A DNA stretch of 64,000 nt from Haematomicrobium sanguinis DSM 21259 (GCF_000688395.1 NZ_JIAG01000003.1:206329-270328); one strand, 5' to 3'; shown: positions 7,798-17,081, counted from the stretch's first letter. The notes: a model not told the origin generated them from the sequence alone. A program made the numbers and translations.

Positions 7798-9402
7798 TTA
7801 TTGTCGGGACACGTCGGAGCGTCGCGCCCGCCGTGCGGCAAGCAATGCGGCCAGTGCGCTGAGCGCCAGGCCGCCAGGCACCACGAACAGCCACAACGGT
7901 GATTCGGTCTTGATATCTCGGGTGGTGTTGACCCACTCGAGCGCTTCGGCGGTGGCCGCATCGGTGCTGTGCCAATCCTTACTGGGCACTGAGTCGCTCG
8001 CGCTGTCCGCCCCGGCAAGTTGCCCCATGACGCTCACCGTTTTCGGAGCCGCGAGGCCGCCGCCAGACAGTGCCAGCGTGGTGGGGTGGGTGGACTGCGC
8101 TCGAATGAGCTGTCCCTCGACAACCCACGCTTGCGTCACCTCTTGGCAGCTCAGGGTTGCTTTGAAGGGGCCCGGTGTGCGCGCACTATTCAAACCCAGC
8201 GGCAACCGTCCGCCATTGGCATCCGCGATCTGATCGAGGCTCACCCTCGCTGTGCTGGTCTCGTTCACACCGGCACACTCCGAAGGTGGGGCCGAGCCCT
8301 CGGAGGGTGCGGGCGCGTACAGCGTCCCGTCGAGTCCCTCCACCTGGGCGCTGCCCTGGGAGATGAGCGGCAGAGCATTCACGGTCTGTACCGGTGAATG
8401 GGAGGCCGGCATGGCTTGGCGGGCATCGCCGTCGAACATCAGGGAGGAATCGCGGAAGGAAACCTGTCCGGCATTATCTGTTGCCAGCGGAATGGGGGAG
8501 CGGAGGGTCACGGTGAGAGTCGCGGCACCGGCAATCAGGAGGGCAAGCGCCCCAAGCGTTGCGGCCGCGATGCGCAAGGAGCGAACGCGGGTGGCAGCGG
8601 GTTGCCCCACGCGGCGCGGCCAGGTGCACGCAAGGAGCACCGGCACTACGTAGAGGAGCCAGACGGTGATGTCGAGTACCCGGACATCGGCAGGAATCCC
8701 GAGGATGCCGGAGAACAGCGCGCCGTGGATGCTGCCGTAGGGCATGAGCCAGCTCAGGTCAGCGATTTGGGTTTGCCCGAATTGGAACCACCCGGCAGCG
8801 ACCGCGCCGCGGAAGGCGTTCACGAGAATCCCGCCGGCGACCAGCACCAGGAAGATCGCGCTGATGGAAAAGAAGCGGCCGAGGTTGATCTTGATGGCGC
8901 CGCGGAAAAACAACACGCCGAGAATCACGGCCGCAGCGATGCCGATGACGGCGCCCAAGGTTGCCAAGAGCGGACTGGTCGCGGACTGATAGGCCGCCAG
9001 CAGGAAGAAGGAGGTTTCCACTCCTTCTTTGAGCACCGCGAGAAACGCCATGGCGGCCAGTGCGATCGCCGAGCCCTGCCCAAGCGCCTGCGTGGCGGCG
9101 GTTTCGAGTTCGCCCTTGAGGTTTTTCGCATGGGTGCGCATCCACAAAATCATGGTGGTGACCATGATCACAGTGAGCGCGCCAATGATCGCTTCAAGGG
9201 CCTCTTGCTGCTGCTGCGGGAGTGACTGAGCGGTGAGCTGAAGGACCACCGCAACGCCGATCGACACCGCTATCGCAAGCGCAACACCGGCGGCCATCGG
9301 CTTGAGGCTTGAGCCGCGGCGGCGCAAAAAGAGCGCGATGATGCCGACAATGAGCACGGCTTCCAGGCCCTCGCGGAGCCCAATCACCACAGTTGCAAAC
9401 AC
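7798..9402 (-). CDS. efeU: Ferrous iron permease EfeU (FTR1 family) with long C-terminal extension
   Basis: 534 aa from a GTG with a GAGG ribosome site. Residues 1-~285 are the FTR1 permease with seven membrane segments and both iron-binding signatures, REGLEA (10-15) and KEGVET (125-130). The last ~250 residues exceed the usual ~280-aa permease: an extracytoplasmic region with two Cys (ECAGVN, SCQEV) and a final membrane helix plus basic tail. Extended versions are known in Actinomycetota. First gene of the efeUOB operon; the DtxR-like box at 9422-9440 lies 20 bp upstream. Confidence 0.93.
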   Translation of the reverse strand: MFATVVIGLREGLEAVLIVGIIALFLRRRGSSLKPMAAGVALAIAVSIGVAVVLQLTAQSLPQQQQEALEAIIGALTVIMVTTMILWMRTHAKNLKGELETAATQALGQGSAIALAAMAFLAVLKEGVETSFFLLAAYQSATSPLLATLGAVIGIAAAVILGVLFFRGAIKINLGRFFSISAIFLVLVAGGILVNAFRGAVAAGWFQFGQTQIADLSWLMPYGSIHGALFSGILGIPADVRVLDITVWLLYVVPVLLACTWPRRVGQPAATRVRSLRIAAATLGALALLIAGAATLTVTLRSPIPLATDNAGQVSFRDSSLMFDGDARQAMPASHSPVQTVNALPLISQGSAQVEGLDGTLYAPAPSEGSAPPSECAGVNETSTARVSLDQIADANGGRLPLGLNSARTPGPFKATLSCQEVTQAWVVEGQLIRAQSTHPTTLALSGGGLAAPKTVSVMGQLAGADSASDSVPSKDWHSTDAATAEALEWVNTTRDIKTESPLWLFVVPGGLALSALAALLAARRARRSDVSRQ

Positions 9403-9421
9403 AGCGACCTCGGAAAAATGA

Positions 9422-9440
9422 TTAGGTATGCCTTACCAAA
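9422..9440. promoter_or_regulatory. DtxR/IdeR-like iron box of the efe operon
   Basis: TTAGGTATGCCTTACCAAA matches 14 of 19 positions of TTAGGTTAGGCTAACCTAA and is itself palindromic (TTAGGTA / TTACC arms). It lies 20 bp before the efeU start, where an iron-loaded repressor would block transcription. It also lies between efeU and the divergent DMT gene. Confidence 0.65.
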
Positions 9441-9526
9441 CTTAAGGCTCGCTTAGAGTATCACCGGATGTGCGCACCAAAGCAACATGACGTCAAGGGA
9501 AAAGGAAGGAACGGGCTCAACGGGCG

Positions 9527-9532
9527 TACACT
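9527..9532 (+). promoter_or_regulatory. -10 box of a leaderless promoter for the DMT gene
   Basis: TACACT is followed by seven bases and the in-frame GTG at 9540, supporting that start over the ATG at 9468. A second hexamer, TAGAGT at 9454-9459, sits eight bases before the ATG at 9468, so two starts remain possible. Confidence 0.4.
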
Positions 9533-9539
9533 GCTCAAC

Positions 9540-10538
9540 GTGTCAGCTTCATCCGCCCCTCATGCCTCTCGTCCCGATATGCCCTTCATCGTCGGCATCC
9601 CGCTTGCCGTCCTCGGCGGCCTCGCCATGCCGTTGCAGAGCCGTATCAACGGCGCGCTCGGCACCAAGTTGGCTGACGGTCTGGGCGCCGCGCTCGTCAG
9701 TTTCGGCGTCGGGCTCGTGTTGATGATTCTGCTGAGCGTCCTCTCGGCGCGCGGACGCGCCGGATTCAAGCGCATCGCCCCGGCGGTTCGTAACGGCGAG
9801 TTGCCCTGGTACTACCTCTTGGCCGGCGGCATTGGCGCGTACTTTGTGCTCAGCCAAGGCCTTGTCGCCGGGATTCTCGGGATCGCGCTCTTCACGGTGG
9901 CGGCGGTCACCGGCCAGTCCGTCGGGGCGCTCTTTGTGGACCGGGTCGGGCTCTCGCCGGCGGGTAAACGCGCCATCACCCCGATGCGTGTCATCGGCGT
10001 TGTGCTGACCATCGCCGCCGTGCTCTGGGCCGTCTCGCCACGCCTTCAGGCCGGGCATGACATCTCATCCTGGCTCATCCCCGTCCTCATGCCCTTGACC
10101 GCCGGCATGCTCATGGGAATTCAGCAGGCGTTCAACGGCACGGCCACGATTCATTACGGCACCCCCATCACCACGACCCTCATGAACTTCATTTCCGGTA
10201 CCGCGATCCTCGCGATCTTTTGGGGCATCAAGGTCGCAGTCAGCGGGCTCGGCAATCCGCTGCCCACCGAATTTTGGTATTACTTGGGCGGCCCGCTCGG
10301 CTGCCTCTTCATCGGTCTCGCCGCGATCCTGGTGAAGCACCTTGGCGTACTGCTGACCGGGCTCGGCATGATTGCCGGCCAACTCATCGGCTCGCTCGGG
10401 CTCGACCTCTTCTTCCCCACCCCCGGCACCATCGTCGCCCCGGCCACCATTTTCGGCACCCTGCTCACCTTGGTAGCGATCGTGCTCGCCTCGCTCCCGT
10501 GGCCCGGAGCGATCAATCCCTTCCGCAGGCGCGGCTAA
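9540..10538 (+). CDS. DMT-family transporter (DUF606/YdcZ-like)
   Basis: 332 aa from the GTG at 9540; the frame also has an ATG at 9468 that would add 24 poorly conserved-looking residues. The protein is two tandem copies of a five-helix unit, beginning FIVGIPLAVLGGLAMPLQSRIN and LIPVLMPLTAGMLMGIQQAFN, typical of DUF606 proteins in the drug/metabolite transporter superfamily. Likely exports a small metabolite; substrate unknown. It is divergent from efeU and ends in front of a strong intrinsic terminator (10565-10596). Confidence 0.85.
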   Translation: MSASSAPHASRPDMPFIVGIPLAVLGGLAMPLQSRINGALGTKLADGLGAALVSFGVGLVLMILLSVLSARGRAGFKRIAPAVRNGELPWYYLLAGGIGAYFVLSQGLVAGILGIALFTVAAVTGQSVGALFVDRVGLSPAGKRAITPMRVIGVVLTIAAVLWAVSPRLQAGHDISSWLIPVLMPLTAGMLMGIQQAFNGTATIHYGTPITTTLMNFISGTAILAIFWGIKVAVSGLGNPLPTEFWYYLGGPLGCLFIGLAAILVKHLGVLLTGLGMIAGQLIGSLGLDLFFPTPGTIVAPATIFGTLLTLVAIVLASLPWPGAINPFRRRG

Positions 10539-10564
10539 GTACCCCGCTTACCGGTAACCTAGGA

Positions 10565-10596
10565 GTACGACGGCGATGATCGCCGTCGTGCTTTTT
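10565..10596 (+). terminator. Rho-independent terminator after the DMT gene
   Basis: Perfect 10-bp stem ACGACGGCGA / TCGCCGTCGT (10567-10576 and 10580-10589, loop TGA), extended by two more pairs, followed by TTTTT at 10592-10596. Confidence 0.85.
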
Positions 10597-10647
10597 GCTC
10601 ACCTTTGCCCCACACCCAGTGGCGCGAAAACCGAAAGGACGCCGTTC

Positions 10648-12027
10648 ATGGCCGCAAAATCAAAACTGGACGCCATCACATCTCTTGCCAAGCGCCGCGG
10701 ATTTGTTTTTCAGGCCGGTGAAATTTACGGCGGATCGCGCTCGGCCTGGGACTACGGCCCCTTGGGTGTGGAACTCAAGGAAAACATTAAGCAGCAGTGG
10801 TGGCAGACCTTTGTGCGCGGCCGCGAGGACATGGTCGGGCTGGATTCCTCGGTCATTCTGCCGCGCGACGTGTGGGTGGCGTCCGGGCACGTTGAGACGT
10901 TCACCGATCCGCTCGTCGAGTGCACAAACTGCCACAAGCGGCAGCGCGAGGACCACCTGTTAGAAGCGTTTGAGGCCAAGAAGGGCCGTCCGGCCACCGG
11001 CATGGAAGAGATCACCTGCCCCAATTGCGGTGTGACCGGCAAGTGGACCGCGCCGCAACAATTTTCCGGCCTGCTCAAGACCTTCCTCGGGCCGGTGGAT
11101 AACGAGGAGGGGCTCAGCTACCTGCGCCCGGAAACCGCGCAGGGCATTTTTGTGAATTTCTTGAACGTGGTGACGACCTCGCGGAAGAAGCCGCCCTTTG
11201 GCATCGGCCAAATCGGTAAGGCGTTCCGCAACGAGATCACCCCCGGTAACTTCATTTTCCGCACCCGCGAGTTTGAGCAAATGGAAATCGAGTACTTTAC
11301 CGCGCCCGAAGACGCGGACCGGTTCTTTAAGGATTGGGTGGAGGATTCGTGGAACTGGTTCACCGATCTGGGTATTAATCCGGAGAACATGCGCCGGTTT
11401 GACGTCCCCGAAGAGGAGCGGGCGCACTACTCGGCCGGCACCATCGATATTGAGTACCGCTTCGGGTTCCAGGGCAACGAGTGGGGCGAGCTCATGGGTA
11501 TCGCCAACCGCACCGACTTTGACCTCTCGAGCCACTCGAAAGGTTCGGGAACCGCGCTGCAGTATTTCGACCAGCAGGCCAATAACCGGTACACCCCGTA
11601 TGTCATTGAGCCCTCCTTCGGGTTGACCCGCTCCATGATGGCGTTCCTGGTGGACGCCTATGAGGAGCAGGAAGTCCCCAACGCCAAGGGCGGCACCGAT
11701 ACGCGCACCGTGTTGCACTTGGATCCGCGCTTGGCGCCGGTCAAGGTTGCCGTGCTGCCGCTCTCGCGCAATGAGGCCTTGAGCCCGAAAGCCCGCGAAC
11801 TGGCGGCCGATCTGGCCCGGAACTGGAACGTCGAGTTTGACGATGCCGGAGCCATTGGTCGGCGTTACCGCCGCCAGGATGAAATCGGCACCCCCTTCTG
11901 TGTGACGGTGGACTTTGACACACTGGAGGACAATGCGGTCACGGTCCGCGAGCGCGATTCCATGGCGCAGGAGCGCGTGGCATTGGATCAAGTGAAGGGC
12001 TATTTGGCCGCGAAACTCACCCGCTAG
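10648..12027 (+). CDS. glyS: Glycyl-tRNA synthetase (homodimeric class II)
   Basis: 459 aa, starting at [10 protein letters not shown] with ribosome site GAAAGGA; the frame runs further upstream through the terminator, so that extension is not real. Class II core: motif 1 region near residues 35-50, motif 2 [20 protein letters not shown] (~190-209), motif 3 near 325-340 ([13 protein letters not shown]), then a C-terminal anticodon-binding domain (~350-459). A zinc-ribbon insertion uses CTNCHKR (~92-98) and CPNCG (~127-131). Charges tRNA-Gly with glycine. Followed 9 bp downstream by the acetyltransferase-like gene, probably one transcript. Confidence 0.96.
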   Translation: MAAKSKLDAITSLAKRRGFVFQAGEIYGGSRSAWDYGPLGVELKENIKQQWWQTFVRGREDMVGLDSSVILPRDVWVASGHVETFTDPLVECTNCHKRQREDHLLEAFEAKKGRPATGMEEITCPNCGVTGKWTAPQQFSGLLKTFLGPVDNEEGLSYLRPETAQGIFVNFLNVVTTSRKKPPFGIGQIGKAFRNEITPGNFIFRTREFEQMEIEYFTAPEDADRFFKDWVEDSWNWFTDLGINPENMRRFDVPEEERAHYSAGTIDIEYRFGFQGNEWGELMGIANRTDFDLSSHSKGSGTALQYFDQQANNRYTPYVIEPSFGLTRSMMAFLVDAYEEQEVPNAKGGTDTRTVLHLDPRLAPVKVAVLPLSRNEALSPKARELAADLARNWNVEFDDAGAIGRRYRRQDEIGTPFCVTVDFDTLEDNAVTVRERDSMAQERVALDQVKGYLAAKLTR

Positions 12028-12036
12028 GAGGGGCTC

Positions 12037-13032
12037 ATGGCCGTGGAATACCGCGAGTTTGTGACCGGCGACGCCGAAGAACTCATGCAAGTGTGGGGTG
12101 CGCCGGACTCGGTGTTTTCCGCGCGCTTCCGCTCTGAACTGGTGCCTTCTGGGGATTCGCCGTGGATCCGCTCGCTCGTGGCCACCGATGACGGTGTGCC
12201 GATTGCCGCCGGGGTCATCTACACCAACGCGATTCACCCGGGGCGCTACCCGGCCTACGTGGAGGTATGGAGCGAGCGTCGGCGCGAGAGCATCGGGTCC
12301 GCGCTGTTGGCGGAGCTTCAGGCGCTTGCTGCCGGTGGGCCCTCGGGCGCTTTGGGGTTGACGGCGAAGCTTGCCGAGGGGAGCGCCGCGGTGCCCTTTG
12401 CCGCCGCCCGCGGTTTTGACGTGGTGCAAAAGTCCTGGGTGTACGTGCTGGCGCCCAGCTCCATGCCGCAGCCGCAAATCACCGAGGGTGACGGGCCGCA
12501 GTTGGAAGAGGCGCTGCTGGGGTCGGTGGAACTGACTGCGCTGGTACAAAAGTTTTACAACGCGGTGCACGCCTCCTGGTCGCCGAGCGATATCAGTGTG
12601 GGCCAAGCGCAGGGCCTGTTCTTGGGCGAGGCGTCCGGGGCGAAGGGCGGGATTGTGTACCGCGACGCCCCGGCGAGCGAGGGCGGAAAGATTCAGGCCT
12701 TTGCGATCAGTTACGAGCGGGCGCCGAAGTCGCTGGATTTATTGGCCGATGCCGATGCGGTTGACGCTCTTGAGGGCGGGGCGGATGCGGTTCAGCCGGC
12801 CGACCTGTTTGTCGGCTACGATCCGGATCTCTCCGACGCCGACGCCGAGACCGCGCTCAGCGCACTTCTGGCACTGGTGTCCTATAAGGACCCGGTACAG
12901 ATCGAGGTCGATGAGGCCATGACGCCGTTCATGAGCATTGTGGATCGGCTGAATGCGGTGGGAGCGTTGACTCCGGCGGACGCGACGTGCCTGATTGTGG
13001 CGTCTTCCGGGTCTGCTGGCGGCCCGAGTTAG
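12037..13032 (+). CDS. GNAT-like N-acetyltransferase, divergent
   Basis: 331 aa. The N-terminal half (residues ~1-135) resembles a GNAT domain: YVEVWSERRRESIGSALLAEL near 80-100 sits where the acetyl-CoA loop (R/Q-x-x-G-x-G/A) is expected. The C-terminal half (~150-320) is probably a second, degenerate copy without a clear acetyl-CoA loop. It begins 9 bp after glyS with AGGAGG at its ribosome site, so it is translated from the same message. No substrate can be named. It ends just before the hairpin at 13031-13053. Confidence 0.65.
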   Translation: MAVEYREFVTGDAEELMQVWGAPDSVFSARFRSELVPSGDSPWIRSLVATDDGVPIAAGVIYTNAIHPGRYPAYVEVWSERRRESIGSALLAELQALAAGGPSGALGLTAKLAEGSAAVPFAAARGFDVVQKSWVYVLAPSSMPQPQITEGDGPQLEEALLGSVELTALVQKFYNAVHASWSPSDISVGQAQGLFLGEASGAKGGIVYRDAPASEGGKIQAFAISYERAPKSLDLLADADAVDALEGGADAVQPADLFVGYDPDLSDADAETALSALLALVSYKDPVQIEVDEAMTPFMSIVDRLNAVGALTPADATCLIVASSGSAGGPS

Positions 13033-13053
13033 ACCCATAACGGTTATGGGTCT
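13031..13053 (+). terminator. Short hairpin after the glyS operon
   Basis: AGACCCATAAC and GTTATGGGTCT form an 11-bp inverted repeat around a single G, so a real loop would be about five bases. It overlaps the stop codon of the acetyltransferase-like gene. There is no T tract. Confidence 0.45.
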
Positions 13054-13093
13054 CCTGGCCGGTGACTTGAGACCCGCTTCGGGCGGCACTAAT

Positions 13094-13108
13094 TGAGAAT
13101 GAGTGTCA
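13094..13108. promoter_or_regulatory. Zur-like zinc box upstream of yibE/F
   Basis: TGAGAATGAGTGTCA matches 12 of 15 positions of the actinobacterial Zur consensus TGAAAATGATTTTCA. It covers the spacer upstream of the TAGGCT -10 at 13117-13122, so a bound repressor would block the promoter. Confidence 0.45.
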
Positions 13109-13116
13109 ATAGCATT

Positions 13117-13122
13117 TAGGCT
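13117..13122 (+). promoter_or_regulatory. -10 box of a leaderless promoter for yibE/F
   Basis: TAGGCT is six bases before the ATG at 13129 with no ribosome-binding site, the standard geometry of leaderless actinobacterial messages. Confidence 0.5.
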
Positions 13123-13128
13123 GGGGTC

Positions 13129-14427
13129 ATGGGATCCCACCACGGCTCTGAGGCGCCGCTCACCGAGGAACAGCGGCGCAATCGGTCCAGAGCCCAACGG
13201 CTTCTGCTTGCGGTTCTGATCCCGATAGCCCTCGCCACCGCAGTCGGTGCCTGGTTGCTGTGGCCCTCGGCCGATCGCCCCGATTTCCAAATCAAGGACC
13301 CGTATGCCACCACGACGGGCATCAGCGTCGATGAGGGAGAAGTGGTACGCACCGATCGCGGGGTGTGCCCGTCCTCTCAGGTTTCCGGAACGGACCCGCA
13401 GAGCGTGGACCCGGCGACCCAGCCGCAGTGTTTGATTGCCTACACGCGTCCGGCGGCCGGGGGATTCGATGTTGCGGTGGAAGTCAGCCGGGAAGTCGAA
13501 AAGGCGGATGCGCCCGATGTGGGGGACCGGATCAAGTACCTCAATTACGCCGAGGTCGCCGGGCCCGGAGCGTCCGGGTACATGTTCGTGGATTACGTGC
13601 GGGATGTGCCCATCATCTTGCTGGCGATCGTGTACGCGTTTGTGGTGGTCGCTGTGGCCAGGTGGCGCGGCTTGCGGGCCATGATTGGACTTTTCGGTGC
13701 ATATCTTGTGCTGGCGTATTTCATCATTCCGGCCATTATGGAAGGCAAAGATCCGATTCTGGTGGGTCTCGTGGGGTCGATGCTGATCATGATCGGGGCC
13801 CTGTACTTTGCGCACGGGTTTTCCGCGCGCACGTCCACGGCGTTACTTGGGACTCTTTTCGGATTGCTCACGATTACCGCGCTGTCCTCATGGGCGATTT
13901 CCGCGATTCACCTAACCGGCCTGGGCGATGAGAACACCTATAAACTCATCAATTCCACCGACCAGTTCACCATCAGAAGCGTGATTCTCTGCGGACTCAT
14001 CATTGCCGGACTGGGCGTACTCAATGACGTAACCATCACCCAGGCTAGCGCTGTATGGGAACTCCATGAGCTTGCCCCGCACGAGTCCGCGCGTCGGCTC
14101 TTCGCCGGTGCCATGCGCATCGGCCGGGATCACATTGCCTCCACGGTGTACACGATTGCTTTCGCCTATGCCGGAGCCGCGCTACCCTTGCTCATCATCG
14201 TCTCCATGTATGACCCGGGGTTCACCTCCAGCCTTACCGGGGGAGTGCTCGCCGAGGAAGTGGTGCGCACCCTGGTGGGCTCCATTGGCCTGGTGCTGGC
14301 GATTCCGGTGACGACGTTCATCGCGGTGCTGGTCGTCAAGGCGGTCTCGCCCCGCGCCAGCGCGCCCAGTGACCTTGCACCCAGTGACCTCGCCGCGCCC
14401 ACCCGTTCCGGGCGTCACCGCCGCTAA
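13129..14427 (+). CDS. YibE/F family membrane protein
   Basis: 432 aa. An N-terminal helix (~24-44) is followed by an extracytoplasmic domain of ~110 residues with two Cys (GVCPSS, PQCLIA), then about seven membrane helices from residue ~160 on, with the family's conserved stretch GLGVLNDVTITQASAVWEL (~288-306). Function of YibE/F proteins is not established; transport is suspected. A Zur-like operator and a leaderless promoter sit directly upstream, hinting at a link to metal homeostasis. The Pro/Ser-rich tail ends in RSGRHRR. Confidence 0.85.
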   Translation: MGSHHGSEAPLTEEQRRNRSRAQRLLLAVLIPIALATAVGAWLLWPSADRPDFQIKDPYATTTGISVDEGEVVRTDRGVCPSSQVSGTDPQSVDPATQPQCLIAYTRPAAGGFDVAVEVSREVEKADAPDVGDRIKYLNYAEVAGPGASGYMFVDYVRDVPIILLAIVYAFVVVAVARWRGLRAMIGLFGAYLVLAYFIIPAIMEGKDPILVGLVGSMLIMIGALYFAHGFSARTSTALLGTLFGLLTITALSSWAISAIHLTGLGDENTYKLINSTDQFTIRSVILCGLIIAGLGVLNDVTITQASAVWELHELAPHESARRLFAGAMRIGRDHIASTVYTIAFAYAGAALPLLIIVSMYDPGFTSSLTGGVLAEEVVRTLVGSIGLVLAIPVTTFIAVLVVKAVSPRASAPSDLAPSDLAAPTRSGRHRR

Positions 14428-14440
14428 CCCCTCCACCGTG

Positions 14441-14504
14441 TCGCATCCCCGCACCGCACTCCGAGAGCCGCACACAACGCAATTTTTGCGGTAAGGGGAT
14501 GCGA
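14441..14504 (+). repeat. Nested inverted repeats upstream of dusB
   Basis: The outer arms TCGCATCCCC (14441-14450) and GGGGATGCGA (14495-14504) are perfect 10-mers. They enclose a second perfect stem, CGCAA / TTGCG (14478-14482 and 14486-14490, loop TTT). The element lies between the yibE/F stop and dusB and could be a terminator for the first or a structured leader for the second. No known RNA family recognised. Confidence 0.5.
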
Positions 14505-14524
14505 AACGATGAGAGAATAGACGG

Positions 14525-15700
14525 GTGCTCACCACCGAATTACCCGCAAGAACGCTGTCTCTGCCCCCGCTCAAGCTCGGCCCGCTGACCATCGATACCC
14601 CGGTGGTCCTCGCCCCGATGGCCGGGATCACGAACACCGCGTTCCGCCGTTTATGCCGCGAATTCGGCGGTGGCTTGTACGTCGCGGAAATGGTGACCTC
14701 GCGTGCCCTGGTGGAGCGCAACGCGGAGTCGATGCGGATCATCTCGCATGACGAAGATGAGAAGGTGCGCTCGGTACAGCTTTACGGTGTGGAACCGGTC
14801 ACGGTCGGAGCCGCGGTCCGCATGTTGGTTGAGGAAAACCGCGCGGATCACATCGACCTGAATTTCGGCTGCCCCGTCCCCAAGGTCACCCGGCGCGGCG
14901 GCGGCTCGGCGCTCCCGTGGAAGACCGAGCTCTTCACCTCGATTGTGCGCGCAGCCGTCACCGAGGCGAGCCGCGGCAACATTCCGCTCACCATCAAAAT
15001 GCGTAAGGGTATCGACGAGGACCACTTGACCTACGTCGAAGCCGGGAAGATTGCCCGGGATCTCGGCGTCGCCGCGGTGGCGCTCCACGGGCGTACCGCC
15101 GCACAGTTCTACTCGGGGCAGGCGGACTGGAACGCGATCGCCACCCTGCGTGAGGCGCTGCCGGATGTGCCCGTGCTGGGCAACGGGGACATTTGGAGCG
15201 CCGAAGACGCCATGGACATGGTGGAGCAGACCGGGGTGGACGGTGTGGTCATTGGCCGCGGCTGCCAGGGACGGCCGTGGCTCTTCGGCGACTTGATGGC
15301 CGCCTTCGAGGGCTCCTCTCGCCGCTACCGGCCGAGCCTCGGGACGGTCGCGAACGCCGTGTACCGGCATGCCGAGCTTCTCGTGGAGACCTTTGGCGAG
15401 GAGCAAAAGGCACTCCGCGACATCCGCAAACACATGGCCTGGTATTTCAAGGGATACGTGGTCGGTTCCGAGCTTCGCCCCAAACTCGCCATGGTCCCGG
15501 ACCTCGCAACCCTGCGCGAGCTCTTGGATGAACTCGATTCCGAATCGCCCTACCCGGGTGCCGACGCCGAAGGCCCGCGCGGTCGCGCCGGTTCCCCCAA
15601 ACGTCCGGCGCTCCCCGAAAATTGGCTTGCCTCCCGCGAACTCGATGCGCAGCAGAAGTCCATGATCTCCGCCGCCGAACTCGATGTTTCCGGGGGCTAG
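14525..15700 (+). CDS. dusB: tRNA-dihydrouridine synthase
   Basis: 391 aa from a GTG. TIM-barrel flavoenzyme: LAPMAGITNTAFRRLC (~29-44) opens the FMN barrel, Cys116 in NFGCPVPKV is the catalytic acid that protonates the uracil ring, and NGDIWSAEDAMDM (~220-232) with VIGRGCQGRPWLF (~240-252) binds the phosphate. It reduces uridines in the tRNA D-loop. The C-terminal ~60 residues form the usual helical domain, with an extra Arg/Pro-rich insert. First of a dusB-dgt-dnaG group typical of actinobacteria. Confidence 0.93.
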   Translation: MLTTELPARTLSLPPLKLGPLTIDTPVVLAPMAGITNTAFRRLCREFGGGLYVAEMVTSRALVERNAESMRIISHDEDEKVRSVQLYGVEPVTVGAAVRMLVEENRADHIDLNFGCPVPKVTRRGGGSALPWKTELFTSIVRAAVTEASRGNIPLTIKMRKGIDEDHLTYVEAGKIARDLGVAAVALHGRTAAQFYSGQADWNAIATLREALPDVPVLGNGDIWSAEDAMDMVEQTGVDGVVIGRGCQGRPWLFGDLMAAFEGSSRRYRPSLGTVANAVYRHAELLVETFGEEQKALRDIRKHMAWYFKGYVVGSELRPKLAMVPDLATLRELLDELDSESPYPGADAEGPRGRAGSPKRPALPENWLASRELDAQQKSMISAAELDVSGG

Positions 15701-15755
15701 CACGCAGGTTATACACAGGAGCGTTCCGAACGCCTCACCCGCGCAGCACAACAAC

Positions 15756-15761
15756 TAGGAT
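15756..15761 (+). promoter_or_regulatory. -10 box of a leaderless promoter for dgt
   Basis: TAGGAT is six bases upstream of the GTG at 15768 and there is no ribosome site, so dgt (and probably dnaG) can start from its own leaderless promoter. Confidence 0.5.
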
Positions 15762-15767
15762 GGCAGG

Positions 15768-17060
15768 GTGCCCTCTCTCGACTTGCCCGAACAGCCGTTA
15801 ACCGCCGGATACACCACCGCGGACGAACAGCGCTGGGTCGCCGAGCCCGCCAAAAAGGTGTACCGCACCAACTTTGAACGCGACCGCGCCCGCATCCTGC
15901 ACTCCTCGGGGCTACGCCGCCTCGGCGCGAAAACCCAGGTCGTCTCCCCGGACACCGATGACTTTGTCCGCACCCGGCTGACCCATTCGCTCGAAGTTGC
16001 GCAGATCGGCCGGGAAATCGGCCGCTCCCTCGGCTGCGATCCGGACGTGGTGGACGCCGCCTGCCTCTCCCATGACCTCGGCCACCCGCCCTTCGGTCAC
16101 AACGGCGAGTCCGCGCTCAATGCGGCCGCCCACAACATTGGCGGCTTTGAAGGAAACGCCCAGACGCTACGGCTGCTCACCCGCTTGGAACCGAAGGTCG
16201 TCGCCCCGGACGGCACCCCGGCCGGGCTCAACCTGACCCGCGCGAGCCTGGACGCCGCCAGCAAGTACCCGTGGTCCCGCGAGGACGCGCCCATTATTCA
16301 CGGCCACCGCACCGGCAAGTTCGGCGTCTACGCGGATGACCTCGACGTCTTTAACTGGGTCCGCGAGGGCGCACCGGAAGGACGTACCTGCATCGAGGCG
16401 CAGGTGATGGACCTCTCCGATGACATCTCATATTCGGTACATGACGTCGAGGACGCGATTGTCGCCGGGCACGTCCAGCTCAAGTGGCTCCAGCACGCCG
16501 ATCACCGCGCTCGCGTGGTCGGCTACACCCAGCAGTGGTACCTGCCGCACACCGATCCGGCCGACATCGAAGCCGCCCTCGCTCGGCTCGAGGACAGTGA
16601 AGCGTGGGTCAAGGAATCCGATGGTTCCCGCAAGGCTCTCGCGGCGCTGAAAAACATGACGAGCCAGCTGATCGGTCGGTTCGCCTCCGCGGCGCTGGGC
16701 GCCACCCGCGCGATCTACGGCCCCGACCCGCTCACCCGCTACGCCGCTGAGCTCGTGGTCCCCGAGGACACGGCTCTGGAAATTGCGGTCATGAAGGGCC
16801 TGGCAACCACCTTCGTCATGACCCGGGACGAGCGCCAGCCCGTGTATGAGCGCCAGCGCGAGATCCTCACCTCCCTCGTCAACCAGTTGTTCACCACGGG
16901 CGAGAAATACTTGGAGCCCGCCTTTGCGGCGGATTGGCTTATGGCGTACGACGACGCCGCTCGCCTTCGCGTTGTCATCGACCAGTTGGCGTCCCTCACC
17001 GATGTATCGGCCCTCGCTCTGCACGAGCGGCTCATGGGAAGAAACCGTGCACTGTGGTAG
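15768..17060 (+). CDS. dgt: dGTP triphosphohydrolase (dGTPase-like)
   Basis: 430 aa, GTG start. HD-domain metalloenzyme that cleaves dNTPs to nucleoside and triphosphate. Metal ligands are His73 (RTRLTHSLEV), His102-Asp103 (LSHDLGHPPFGHNGE) and a later Asp in MDLSDDISYSVHD (~215). The length matches the actinobacterial dGTPase-like group. It lies 21 bp upstream of dnaG, a conserved pairing that links dNTP pool control to replication priming. Confidence 0.93.
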   Translation: MPSLDLPEQPLTAGYTTADEQRWVAEPAKKVYRTNFERDRARILHSSGLRRLGAKTQVVSPDTDDFVRTRLTHSLEVAQIGREIGRSLGCDPDVVDAACLSHDLGHPPFGHNGESALNAAAHNIGGFEGNAQTLRLLTRLEPKVVAPDGTPAGLNLTRASLDAASKYPWSREDAPIIHGHRTGKFGVYADDLDVFNWVREGAPEGRTCIEAQVMDLSDDISYSVHDVEDAIVAGHVQLKWLQHADHRARVVGYTQQWYLPHTDPADIEAALARLEDSEAWVKESDGSRKALAALKNMTSQLIGRFASAALGATRAIYGPDPLTRYAAELVVPEDTALEIAVMKGLATTFVMTRDERQPVYERQREILTSLVNQLFTTGEKYLEPAFAADWLMAYDDAARLRVVIDQLASLTDVSALALHERLMGRNRALW

Positions 17061-17081
17061 TTAGGTGCTGGTGGAGGTGGC

